Shown piece after piece: positions 1-7,054 of a stretch of DNA of 32,634 nucleotides. Source of the DNA: Dehalococcoidia bacterium. GTDB lineage: Bacteria; Chloroflexota; Dehalococcoidia; UBA2979. Numbering within the stretch: position 1 is the stretch's first letter; each line of letters opens with the position of its first letter. Both the position numbers and the translations under genes were made by a program. The stretch covers positions 1 to 32,634 of the forward strand of contig JADLFF010000061.1 of assembly GCA_020845735.1 (NCBI GenBank), in the 5' to 3' direction. The notes below the pieces were generated by a model that ran no database searches, was not told the DNA's origin, and worked only from the letters and a program-made list of their open reading frames with translations.

Positions 1-174
1 CTGCACGCGGCCCGCGTACTCCTCCGCCAACCCCTCGAGGACTGGCCCGATGATCCGGCAGGGTCCGCACCAGGGCGCCCAGAAGTCCACGACGACGGGC
101 AGCTCCCGGGAGCGCTCCAGCACGTCGACGGCAAAGGTCGCGTCGGTCACCTCGGTGAACGCTGGCACCTGCAT
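1..174 (-). CDS. trxA: Thioredoxin, N-terminal 58 residues (runs off the left edge)
   Basis: Cytosolic disulfide reductase of the thioredoxin family; only the first 58 residues lie in the window. The active site W35-C36-G-P-C39 sits in the context [11 protein letters not shown], after a predicted beta strand (PVVVDFWA), exactly as in canonical thioredoxins. The start is the ATG at 174, preceded on the coding strand by GGGGGAG a few bases upstream. The gene is transcribed leftwards, away from the two small membrane-protein genes. The fold continues past the edge, so the cis-proline and C-terminal helix cannot be checked, and a longer thioredoxin-domain protein such as a co-chaperone is possible. 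A ferredoxin-thioredoxin reductase gene at 29874 could supply its electrons, but that link is inference. Confidence 0.9.
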   Translation of the reverse strand, partial: MQVPAFTEVTDATFAVDVLERSRELPVVVDFWAPWCGPCRIIGPVLEGLAEEYAGRVQ

Positions 175-392
175 CGGCTCCCCCAGAGACACAACCGATC
201 AGCACGGATGTGTGGTTCGCCCGAGGATAGCGATCTTCGAGGGCCCTCGTGGACGGCCCGCCTCAGGCCCTGCGATGGGACCGACAGCACGTCGGGGACC
301 CGGCGTTACGCGGAACGGATGCCCCTCGGGCCACTCTTGCATGGCCCGAGCCGGGCGAGAGCCGCCTCGGGAAGGTGCATTGGAGGAACGCC

Positions 393-542
393 GTGGGACT
401 ACTGCTCGCGCTCTTGCTGTTGGTGCTCCTGCTGGGCGGTGGGGCGTTCTACCTCACCGAGAACATCCTGCTCGTCCTGCTGGTGGTGCTGGTCATCTCG
501 GCACTCGGTGGGATCGGCACGCGCTCGAGGTGGTATCGCTGA
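393..542 (+). CDS. Very small hydrophobic membrane protein
   Basis: A 49-residue protein that is almost entirely membrane segment: a first hydrophobic stretch GLLLALLLLVLLLGGGAF, a short turn with LTEN, a second stretch ILLVLLVVLVISALGG, then a basic tail (TRSRWYR). The GTG start at 393 is chosen because a clear GGAGG (382-386) lies 6 nt upstream; the frame is open further upstream but that part does not look coding. It resembles the small hydrophobic proteins of unknown function seen in many high-GC soil bacteria. It is followed 38 nt later by another small membrane protein on the same strand, so the two may be co-transcribed. No function can be assigned. Confidence 0.6.
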   Translation: MGLLLALLLLVLLLGGGAFYLTENILLVLLVVLVISALGGIGTRSRWYR

Positions 543-580
543 CCGGGCGTGACACGACGGGGAGCCTGAGGAGGAACGAC

Positions 581-808
581 ATGCCACAACTCGGTGCCAG
601 CCTGCTGCTCATTGCCGTCGGAGCGATCCTCGCATTCGCGACGAGCTTCACGATCACCGGCGTGAACGTCTACATGGTGGGCATCATCCTGCTGGTCGTG
701 GGGCTCGTCGGAGCCGCGCTGTCGATGCTGTTCTGGACGAGCTTCGCGCCGTTCGCGCATGGCGAGCGGCACGTGGACCGCGTCGACATCATCGACCGGC
801 GGATCTGA
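581..808 (+). CDS. DUF6458-like small membrane protein
   Basis: A 75-residue protein starting MPQLGASLLLIAVGAILAFA, with two hydrophobic segments (about residues 4-20 and 30-52) and a short charged tail rich in Asp and Arg. The opening pattern, Ser/Leu/Ile followed by AVGAILAFA and a turn with ITGV, matches my memory of DUF6458, a family mainly of Actinomycetota with no known role. An AGGAGGA-like ribosome site at about 569-575 precedes the ATG at 581. The gene is convergent with cysN, with a hairpin in the gap. The family assignment is from pattern memory only. Confidence 0.7.
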   Translation: MPQLGASLLLIAVGAILAFATSFTITGVNVYMVGIILLVVGLVGAALSMLFWTSFAPFAHGERHVDRVDIIDRRI

Positions 809-817
809 GGATCGCCA

Positions 818-854
818 CGCGGGAAGCGGGGGCCGGTGTGCCCTCGCTTCCGCG
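818..854. terminator. Imperfect hairpin between convergent genes
   Basis: Inverted repeat CGCGGGAAGCG (818-828) against CGCTTCCGCG (845-854), about ten pairs with one bulged base and a 16-nt loop. It lies in the 110-nt gap between the DUF6458 gene and the end of cysN, where a bidirectional terminator is expected. There is no T-run on either side, so termination is inferred from position and structure only. Confidence 0.35.
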
Positions 855-918
855 CGGACCCGGCCATGACTGCACGACCGGCTGAGGACGGATCGAGCCG
901 AGAGCGGCAGCGGTCGCG

Positions 919-2232
919 CTACACCTCGGGGAAGTCGTGCTCCTCGATCATCCCCGCGGCGACCGTGTCGTTCGTCGCCTCGTCGATGAGGATGAACGAG
1001 CCCGTCGCGCGGTTCACGCGGTACGGGTCGTAGCAGAGCGGCTCGGTGGTGCGGAGGCGGACACGGCCGATGTCGTTCAGCCGCAGCGGCGCCTCGTCGG
1101 TGTCGAGGGCGAGCGTGTCCACGTTGAGGCGGCACACCACGGCGTCGACCATCGCGCGCACGCGCCTCGTGGTGTGCTTCAGCACGTACCGCCGGCCGGG
1201 CTGGAGCTCGGCGCGGTCGCTCATCCAGCAGACCATCGCCTCGAGGGCGCGCCCGACGCGAGGGGGTGCGTCCGCCGACGCGATCATGTCGCCACGGCCC
1301 ACATCGATCTGGTCCGCGAGGCGCAGCGTCACCGACATCGGTGCCACGGCCTCATCGAGCGACGCCCCCGCGTTGTCGATCCCCTCGATGCGTGACCGTC
1401 TCCCCGAGGGCAGCACGACGACCTCGTCACCGACGCGCATCGGGCCGCCGGCCATCTCACCCGCGTAGCCGCGGTAGTCGTGGAACTCGTTGCGCATCGG
1501 CCGGATCACGAGCTGCACCGGGAAGCGCCCGCCAACGTCACCCGTGCGCTGGCCGACCTCGACGCGCTCGAGGTGCTCGAGCAGCGTGGGGCCGACGTAC
1601 CACGGCATGCAGTCGGAGCGCTCGACGATGTTGTCGCCGTTCAGCGCCGAGATCGGGATGCAGGTCACCGCGTGCACCTCGAGGCGTGACGCCAGGTCGA
1701 GGAACTCCGCCGCGATCTCGCGGTACGGCTCCACGGCGTAGCCCACGAGGTCCATCTTGTTCACGCACAGCACCAGGTGCCGGATCCCGAGGAGCGACGA
1801 GAGATAGGCGTGCCGCCGGGTCTGCTCGACGATGCCGGCGCGCGCATCGACGAGCACCAGCGCCAGGTCCGCCGTCGAGGCGCCCGTGACCATGTTGCGC
1901 GTGTACTGCACGTGGCCCGGGCTGTCGGCGATGATGAATTTGCGCTTCGGCGTCGCGAAGTAGCGGTAGGCGACGTCGATCGTGATCCCCTGCTCGCGCT
2001 CGGCACGGAGGCCGTCCGTGAGCAGTGCGAGGTTCACGTACTCGTCGCCGTGCTCGACGCTGGCGCGCTCGAGTGCCTCGAGCTGGTCCTGGAAGATCTG
2101 TTTCGAGTCGTACAGCAGCCGCCCGATGAGCGTGCTCTTCCCGTCGTCGACGGAGCCTGCCGTCGCGAAGCGGAGCAGCTCCGAGGGCGCCTCGGTGGCT
2201 GCGTCGCTCGCCGTCGCCTCGGAGCCAACCAC
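919..2232 (-). CDS. cysN: Sulfate adenylyltransferase subunit 1 (GTPase subunit)
   Basis: The 437-residue regulatory GTPase of heterodimeric ATP sulfurylase, which couples GTP hydrolysis to formation of adenosine 5'-phosphosulfate with CysD. Seen directly: P-loop GSVDDGKST near residues 26-34, the G2-like REQGITIDVAYRYF, G3 DSPGHVQYTRNM, and G4 NKMDL, followed by beta-barrel domains as in EF-Tu relatives. There is no C-terminal APS kinase (CysC) extension; the protein ends MIEEHDFPEV. The start is a GTG whose G is also the last base of the cysD stop codon (TAG/GTG), with GAGGGG upstream, so translation is probably coupled to cysD. It is somewhat shorter than the E. coli protein but has all GTPase motifs. 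Confidence 0.95.
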   Translation of the reverse strand: MVGSEATASDAATEAPSELLRFATAGSVDDGKSTLIGRLLYDSKQIFQDQLEALERASVEHGDEYVNLALLTDGLRAEREQGITIDVAYRYFATPKRKFIIADSPGHVQYTRNMVTGASTADLALVLVDARAGIVEQTRRHAYLSSLLGIRHLVLCVNKMDLVGYAVEPYREIAAEFLDLASRLEVHAVTCIPISALNGDNIVERSDCMPWYVGPTLLEHLERVEVGQRTGDVGGRFPVQLVIRPMRNEFHDYRGYAGEMAGGPMRVGDEVVVLPSGRRSRIEGIDNAGASLDEAVAPMSVTLRLADQIDVGRGDMIASADAPPRVGRALEAMVCWMSDRAELQPGRRYVLKHTTRRVRAMVDAVVCRLNVDTLALDTDEAPLRLNDIGRVRLRTTEPLCYDPYRVNRATGSFILIDEATNDTVAAGMIEEHDFPEV

Positions 2233-3209
2233 TAGAAGTACCCCTCGCGCTTACGGTCCTCCATCGCGGAGTCCGAGGAGCGATCGTCCGCACGCGTCGC
2301 GCCACGCTCGGTGATCCGAGTGGCGGCTACCTCCGCGATGACCTCCTCGATGGTGGAGGCGGTGGACGCGACGGCCGCGGTGCAGGTCATGTCGCCGACC
2401 GTCCGATAGCGCACCGTGGCCTCGAAGGGGGTTTCGCCCGGCAGGAGCTGGAGGTAGGGACCCGTCGCCATCAGCATGCCGTCGCGCTCGAACACCTCGC
2501 GACGGTGGGCGTAGTAGATCGAGGGGATCTCGAGGTGCTCCTCGGCGATGTACTGCCACACGTCGAGCTCGGTCCAGTTCGAGATCGGGAAGACGCGGAT
2601 GTGCTCGCCTCGGCGGTGCAGGCCGTTGTAGAGGTTCCAGAGCTCGGGGCGCTGGTTCCGCGGGTCCCACTGGCCGAAGTCGTCGCGGAACGAGAACACG
2701 CGCTCCTTGGCGCGCGCGCGCTCCTCGTCCCGACGCGCGCCGCCGAAGAGCGCGTCGAACCGGTGCTCGGCGATCGTGTCGAGGAGCGTCACCGTCTGGA
2801 GGCGGTTGCGCGAGGCGCGCGGCCCGGTCTCCTCGACGACGCGCCCGGCATCGATGGACGCCTGCACCGACCCCACGATCAGGCGCGCCCCGAGCTCCGC
2901 CACGCGCCGGTCGCGGAACTCGATGGCCTCTGCGAAGTTGTGGCCGGTATCGATGTGGACGACGGGGAACGGGATCTTGCCCGGCCAGAACGCCTTCTCG
3001 GCGATCCGCAGCAGCACGATCGAGTCCTTGCCGCCGCTGAACAGCAGCGCCGGCCGCTCGAACTCGGCCACCACCTCGCGCATGATGTGGATCGCCTCGG
3101 ACTCCAGCGCGCGGAGGTGCGAGATCCGCACGACGCCTGTCCCGCCGTGCCCTCCGGGCCCCGCGAGGCGCACCGGACCGGCCGGGACAGCGGGCGGAGT
3201 CGTGGTCAT
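2232..3209 (-). CDS. cysD: Sulfate adenylyltransferase subunit 2 (catalytic)
   Basis: The 325-residue catalytic subunit of ATP sulfurylase, an N-type ATP pyrophosphatase. The PP-loop SGGKDS is at residues 58-63, followed by FPVVHIDTGHNFAEAIEFRD, GARRDEERARAKER and FPISNWTELDVWQYI, all hallmarks of CysD. The C-terminus RKREGYF is also typical. The ATG at 3209 is preferred to an upstream in-frame start at 3332, because the intervening stretch has poor coding character and contains the terminator and promoter region described separately; GGAG lies about 9 nt upstream of 3209. Residues 1-25 are a Gly/Pro-rich extension not usual in the family. It overlaps cysN by one base. No cysC or cysH is present in the window, so the next sulfate-assimilation steps must be encoded elsewhere. 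Confidence 0.95.
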   Translation of the reverse strand: MTTTPPAVPAGPVRLAGPGGHGGTGVVRISHLRALESEAIHIMREVVAEFERPALLFSGGKDSIVLLRIAEKAFWPGKIPFPVVHIDTGHNFAEAIEFRDRRVAELGARLIVGSVQASIDAGRVVEETGPRASRNRLQTVTLLDTIAEHRFDALFGGARRDEERARAKERVFSFRDDFGQWDPRNQRPELWNLYNGLHRRGEHIRVFPISNWTELDVWQYIAEEHLEIPSIYYAHRREVFERDGMLMATGPYLQLLPGETPFEATVRYRTVGDMTCTAAVASTASTIEEVIAEVAATRITERGATRADDRSSDSAMEDRKREGYF

Positions 3210-3244
3210 GGCGATGCTCCAAGATCCCGAGGGAAGAATCCCGA

Positions 3245-3264
3245 AATTGTTGCTCGACAAACTC
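3245..3264 (-). promoter_or_regulatory. Candidate promoter/operator of cysDN (shared 12-bp motif)
   Basis: On the coding strand GAGTTTGTCGAG (complement of 3253-3264) is followed immediately by an A/T-rich -10-like AACAAT, about 45 nt before the cysD start. The same 12-mer in the same relation to a better -10 (TATACT) occurs upstream of the sulfite reductase gene at 5224-5243. Placement at the promoter of two genes of one pathway suggests a common regulator site. The regulator is unknown. Confidence 0.5.
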
Positions 3265-3283
3265 AAGTTTCGACCCAAAGAAC

Positions 3284-3309
3284 TCCCCCGTCCAGTGGCG
3301 GACGGGGGA
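3284..3309 (-). terminator. Intrinsic terminator of the sulfite/nitrite reductase gene
   Basis: A perfect 10-bp inverted repeat TCCCCCGTCC / GGACGGGGGA with a 6-nt loop lies 47 nt beyond the reductase stop codon. On the minus strand it is followed by GTTCTTTGGG, a partial T-run. It separates the reductase transcript from cysDN, which then starts from its own promoter. Confidence 0.65.
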
Positions 3310-3356
3310 AGCTCGAAGGGGACCGAAGTCACTCAGTCAGCGCGTGCGGCCCGCGG

Positions 3357-5144
3357 CTAGATGGCGCACTCGCCCTCGCCGCGCTCGAGGACGTAGAGGC
3401 CCTCGCGCTCCCAGTCGACGAACTCGTTCATCGCGTCGAGGGAGAACTCGGGCGGGAGCGTGAGCTCCTTGATCGCCGCCTCGAACGGCTCGAAGCCAAC
3501 GCGGTCGAGGAAGGCGTTGAACTCCTCACCGGCGTTGCGGTCGCGCTCGTAGAGGCGTACGAAGCGCTCGAACGCCTCGGGCGCCCGCTTGGCGGGGACA
3601 CGGGCCTTCATCAGCGTGCCGATGCGCAGCGACTGGCCGTCGCGGCGCGAACCACCGAGGAACACGTGGTAGGCGGGCACCTGGCGCTCGCCGGCCTTGA
3701 TCGCCGCGCCGTGGAACCCGATGTTGCCGAGGTGGTGCTGGCCGCACGCGTTCGGGCAGCCGCTGACGTTGACCAGCATGCGCCTCGTGAGCGGGTCGGT
3801 GATGTTCATCGACTCGATGCGCTCGGTGAGCGCGCGGTTAAGCCCCATCGAGGCGGTGATGCCCAGCTTGCACGAGTCGGTGCCGGGGCACGACACCACG
3901 TCGCCGATCTCCTGCACACCGGAGGCGCCGAGGCCGAGCGCCTGGAGCTCGCGCCAGAGACCGTAGACGGCGTGCTCGGGGATCCAGCGGAAGACGAAGT
4001 TCTGCCACTGCGTCGTGCGCGCGCGACCGTTGCCGTAGCGCCGCATGATCGCGGCCAGGCCTCGGAACTCACCCGGATCGAGGTCGCCCTGGGGCACCTT
4101 GATCTGCACCGAGACGAAGCCCGGCTGGCGCTGCGTGCGGACGGCCGTGCGCGCCCACTCCTCGAACTCCGCGCGGTCTGCGCCGGGCTCCGGGAGGTTG
4201 GCCGGCGCTCGAGGCGTGTCCGCCTCCTCGTCATCGAGGAACAGCAGGCGGTCCGGCTTGAACGTCGCCGGGTCCACCTTCGCCCAGTCCTTCTGCAGCT
4301 CCTCGTCGACCATGCGCTGGAACTCGGCCTCGCCGACGCGCTGGACGAGGAACTTGAGGCGCGCCTTGGCGAGGTTCTTCCGCAGCTCGGTGGCCGCGTT
4401 GAAGATCCGGAGGACGGCCTCGGACACCTTGAGGTACTCGTCGACGGGCACGAACTCGCTGAGGACAAGCGCCTTGCGAGCGAAGATCGACAGGCCACCG
4501 CCGGTCACCATCTTGAACCCACGGACCTCCTTGCCATCGATCACGCGCACGCGCGGCAGGAAGCCCAGGTCGTGGATGTCGACGATGCCCTCGTCGAGGT
4601 CGGAGCCCGAGAAGGTGACCTTGAACTTCCGAGGCAGGAGCTGGGTGATCTCGTTGCGCACCCAGTAGCGCACGAAGGCGCCCGCGTACGGCGTCACATC
4701 GAAGGGTTCGTCGTCGCGGATGCCCGCCCAGGGGTCGCCCGTGACGTTGCGCACCACGCTGCCGCACGCCTCGCGCGAGGAGAGCCCAACCTCGCCGATG
4801 CGGCGCAGGACCTGGAACATCTCGTCGAGCGGGACGTGGTGCATCTGGAAGTTCTGTCGAGTGGTGATGTGCGCCTTCTTGAGCGGCGCGTACCGCTCGA
4901 CGACGTCCGCCATCACATCGAGCTGCTCCGGGGTGACCCCTCCGAACGGCAGCTTGATGCGGATCATCTGCCGCGCCGGCTGCCGCTGCCCGTAGACGCC
5001 CTGCTTGAGGCGAAACCCGATGAACAGGCGCTCCTCGCGCTGACCGTTGAGGAACGCCGTCCCTTCGGTCTCGAAGTCGTCGAACTCCTTCTCGAGGATC
5101 GGAATCACCCAGCCCGGCCGGTCGGTCCGCTCGGCGGTGGTCAT
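3357..5144 (-). CDS. Siroheme-[4Fe-4S] sulfite (or nitrite) reductase, ferredoxin type
   Basis: A 595-residue monomeric assimilatory reductase carrying out a six-electron reduction with siroheme coupled to a 4Fe-4S cluster. The cluster cysteines are C419-x5-C425 (SCPGTDSC) and C463-x3-C467 (GCPNACG). The siroheme/substrate region TTRQNFQMHH (residues 94-103) and the repeated half-domain TTQWQNFVFRW (387-397) are present. Y51 (GVYGQRQ) and C127 (EACGSVVRN) may correspond to the Tyr-Cys pair known from ferredoxin-dependent sulfite reductases such as mycobacterial SirA, which together with the sulfur-gene context favours sulfite as substrate; nitrite cannot be excluded. The ATG at 5144 has GGGAG 7 nt upstream. 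It ends in a clear terminator before cysDN, so it is a separate transcription unit, divergent from the DUF4202 gene. Confidence 0.9.
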   Translation of the reverse strand: MTTAERTDRPGWVIPILEKEFDDFETEGTAFLNGQREERLFIGFRLKQGVYGQRQPARQMIRIKLPFGGVTPEQLDVMADVVERYAPLKKAHITTRQNFQMHHVPLDEMFQVLRRIGEVGLSSREACGSVVRNVTGDPWAGIRDDEPFDVTPYAGAFVRYWVRNEITQLLPRKFKVTFSGSDLDEGIVDIHDLGFLPRVRVIDGKEVRGFKMVTGGGLSIFARKALVLSEFVPVDEYLKVSEAVLRIFNAATELRKNLAKARLKFLVQRVGEAEFQRMVDEELQKDWAKVDPATFKPDRLLFLDDEEADTPRAPANLPEPGADRAEFEEWARTAVRTQRQPGFVSVQIKVPQGDLDPGEFRGLAAIMRRYGNGRARTTQWQNFVFRWIPEHAVYGLWRELQALGLGASGVQEIGDVVSCPGTDSCKLGITASMGLNRALTERIESMNITDPLTRRMLVNVSGCPNACGQHHLGNIGFHGAAIKAGERQVPAYHVFLGGSRRDGQSLRIGTLMKARVPAKRAPEAFERFVRLYERDRNAGEEFNAFLDRVGFEPFEAAIKELTLPPEFSLDAMNEFVDWEREGLYVLERGEGECAI

Positions 5145-5223
5145 CGGTGTCTCCCTTCAGAGACGCGCAGGGCCGTCCGTGCTGCCGGTCGCTGGTCGGG
5201 CGACATCGGACGGGCGTTGGCAA

Positions 5224-5243
5224 AGTATATACTCGACAAACTC
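5224..5243 (-). promoter_or_regulatory. Candidate promoter/operator of the sulfite/nitrite reductase gene
   Basis: On the coding strand GAGTTTGTCGAG (complement of 5232-5243) is followed two bases later by TATACT (complement of 5224-5229), a good -10, about 80 nt before the start codon. The identical 12-mer precedes cysDN at 3253-3264. If the hexamer is the -10, the motif occupies the -35/-10 spacer, where a repressor would block polymerase. The same region could also serve the divergent DUF4202 gene starting at 5293. Confidence 0.5.
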
Positions 5244-5292
5244 GCTCTATCTAGTCGTGAATGAGCGGGACGGTACCACGAATCGGGGACAC

Positions 5293-5961
5293 GTGAACCC
5301 GGACCGCTCGACCGCCTCGAAGCCAGCAGCCGCCCCCGAGGGGGTCCGCGCGCCCGCCGGCGTCGATGCGGCACGCTTCCTCGACGCCATCGCGCGCATC
5401 GATGCCGCGAACGCGCAGGATCCTACAACCATCGTGGTGCGCGGTGCGGTCCGGCCGAAGGAGCTGGCGCACGCCGAGCTCGCGACCGAGTGGGCCTGGC
5501 GCCTCCGCGAGGCCTCGGGCACGCCACCTTCCGAGGCGCTGCTCCTCGCGGCGCGCGCGCACCACATCGAGCGCTGGACCGTCCCGCGTGCAAGCTACCC
5601 CGACGGCCGCGCCGGCTACCTCCAGTGGCGCACCGGCCTCTACCAGTTCCACGCCTCCCGGGCGGCGCAGCTCCTCGCGGAGGCGGGCTACGACGCGGCC
5701 ACCATCGAGGCCACCTCGAAGGTGATTCGCAAGGAGCGCCCGCGCGGCAACCCGGACGCCCAGGCCCTCGAGGACGCGCTCTGCCTCGTCTTCCTCGAGA
5801 CGCAACTGAATCTGGACTGGCGCCGGATCGACGATGACAAGATGGTCGAGGTGCTGCGCAAGACCTGGCGCAAGATGAGCCAGGCCGGACGCGACGCCGC
5901 GCTCGGCCTCCAGCTGGACGAGCGCGAGCGCGCCATCGTCGCGAGGGCGCTCGGCGCGTAA
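5293..5961 (+). CDS. DUF4202 family protein
   Basis: A 222-residue soluble protein with the DUF4202 signature as I know it: FLDAIARIDAANAQDP at the N-terminus, RPKELAHAELATEW, then AARAHHIERWTVPRASYP, DGRAGYLQWRTGLYQFHA and CLVFLET followed by KMVEVLRKTWRKMS. The conserved His and Arg residues (AHHIERW) suggest an HD-like helical metal-binding fold, but no reaction is established. The GTG start at 5293 is inferred from GGGG just upstream and from the beginning of family similarity soon after; another start is possible. It is divergent from the sulfite/nitrite reductase, and members of this family are often found beside such reductases, so a role in sulfur or nitrogen assimilation is likely. 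The DUF2235 gene follows after 16 nt. Confidence 0.85.
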   Translation: MNPDRSTASKPAAAPEGVRAPAGVDAARFLDAIARIDAANAQDPTTIVVRGAVRPKELAHAELATEWAWRLREASGTPPSEALLLAARAHHIERWTVPRASYPDGRAGYLQWRTGLYQFHASRAAQLLAEAGYDAATIEATSKVIRKERPRGNPDAQALEDALCLVFLETQLNLDWRRIDDDKMVEVLRKTWRKMSQAGRDAALGLQLDERERAIVARALGA

Positions 5962-5977
5962 GCCCTCGGAGGTCCCC

Positions 5978-7054
5978 ATGAGGCGGCTGGTCATCTGTTG
6001 CGATGGCACCTGGAACGTCCCCGCGCACAACACCAACGTCCGCAAGCTCTTCGCCTCGGTCGCGCGTTCCGAGGAGCAACCCGAGCCCTACTACGACCCC
6101 GGCGTCGATGGGCTCCTCGGCGGCCTCTTTGGCGAGGGCATCTCCGCCAACATCCGCGACGCCTATCGCTGGCTCTGCCAGAACTACCAGCCCGACGACC
6201 AGCTGTACCTCTTCGGGTTCAGTCGCGGAGCGTTCACCGTGCGCAGCCTCGTCGGGTTCATCCGCGTCGCGGGGCTGCTCGCGCCCGACCGCCTCGAGGC
6301 GACCGACCAGGGCTACGAGGTCTATCGCTCCGCCAACGGCGCGGACGCCCTCGTGGCCCAGCGCTTCCGGGAGGCGCACGGCACACGCCACATCGAGGAC
6401 GTGCGCATCGCCTGCCTCGGCGTGTGGGACACCGTCGGTGCGCTGGGCGTGCCGGTGACCAGCCTGCGCTCGCTCCTCGCGAGGCGGTGGAAGTTCCACG
6501 ACTGCGTCCTCAGTAGTTACGTCGACCGCGCCTACCAGGCGCTGGCCATCGACGAGCACCGCACTCCATTCCTCGCCGCGCCGTGGGTCATTCCCCTCGA
6601 GGCCGACCCGGACCGCCAGGCGCGGCGCGCGGAACAGATCGTCGAGCAGGCGTGGTTCGCCGGCGCCCACAGCGACATCGGTGGGGCCGCCGGCTCGCTC
6701 GCGTTCGGATGGATGGTCGACCGCGCCCGCGAGGCTGGCCTCGAGTTCAACGAGGCGAGCCTCGCCCAGTGGCTCCCCGCGCCCGACCTCGTGCCCACGA
6801 TCGACGACTCGATCCCGGCGCACTTCCAGGTCGCGGGACGCGTGGACCGCCCGGTCCTCGACCCGCGGTTCGCGAGACAGGCGCTGCATGCGAGCATCGA
6901 CCGCCGAGGTGAGTACGCCCCGGACAACCTCCGCCTCGCGAGGGAGGGCACACCGCTCACCCGGCCGCGCGCGACGCGACTGCGCCTCACGATCCCGAAG
7001 CTGCAGGACTACTACATCGAGTCGTACGAGACCGAGTTCCCGCCGCTGACCTAG
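5978..7054 (+). CDS. DUF2235 alpha/beta-hydrolase (Tle1-type lipase fold)
   Basis: A 358-residue protein of the DUF2235 family. It opens RRLVICCDGTWN, the typical first strand and oxyanion region, followed by NTNVRKL and the nucleophile elbow GFSRGAF (GxSxG, Ser near residue 81), then VWDTVGALG and WFAGAHSDIGG, which carry the other expected catalytic residues (Asp and His). The family includes the Tle1 phospholipase effectors of type VI secretion, but this is a short stand-alone catalytic domain with no visible secretion signal and no T6SS genes nearby, so a cytosolic esterase/lipase role is more likely. GGAGGT lies upstream of the ATG. It follows the DUF4202 gene closely and probably shares its transcript. 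Its stop codon overlaps that of the convergent folP-like gene. Confidence 0.9.
   Translation: MRRLVICCDGTWNVPAHNTNVRKLFASVARSEEQPEPYYDPGVDGLLGGLFGEGISANIRDAYRWLCQNYQPDDQLYLFGFSRGAFTVRSLVGFIRVAGLLAPDRLEATDQGYEVYRSANGADALVAQRFREAHGTRHIEDVRIACLGVWDTVGALGVPVTSLRSLLARRWKFHDCVLSSYVDRAYQALAIDEHRTPFLAAPWVIPLEADPDRQARRAEQIVEQAWFAGAHSDIGGAAGSLAFGWMVDRAREAGLEFNEASLAQWLPAPDLVPTIDDSIPAHFQVAGRVDRPVLDPRFARQALHASIDRRGEYAPDNLRLAREGTPLTRPRATRLRLTIPKLQDYYIESYETEFPPLT

Noticed and set aside
2505..5264. A 919-codon open frame on the plus strand antisense to cysD and the reductase
   Set aside because: Shadow frame of high-GC codons; the opposite strand has full, motif-bearing proteins, and this frame is a compositional Arg/Glu/Val/Leu-rich product with no domain.
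5423..6889. A 488-codon frame on the minus strand opposite DUF4202/DUF2235
   Set aside because: Antisense shadow; the plus-strand genes carry recognised motifs and ribosome sites.
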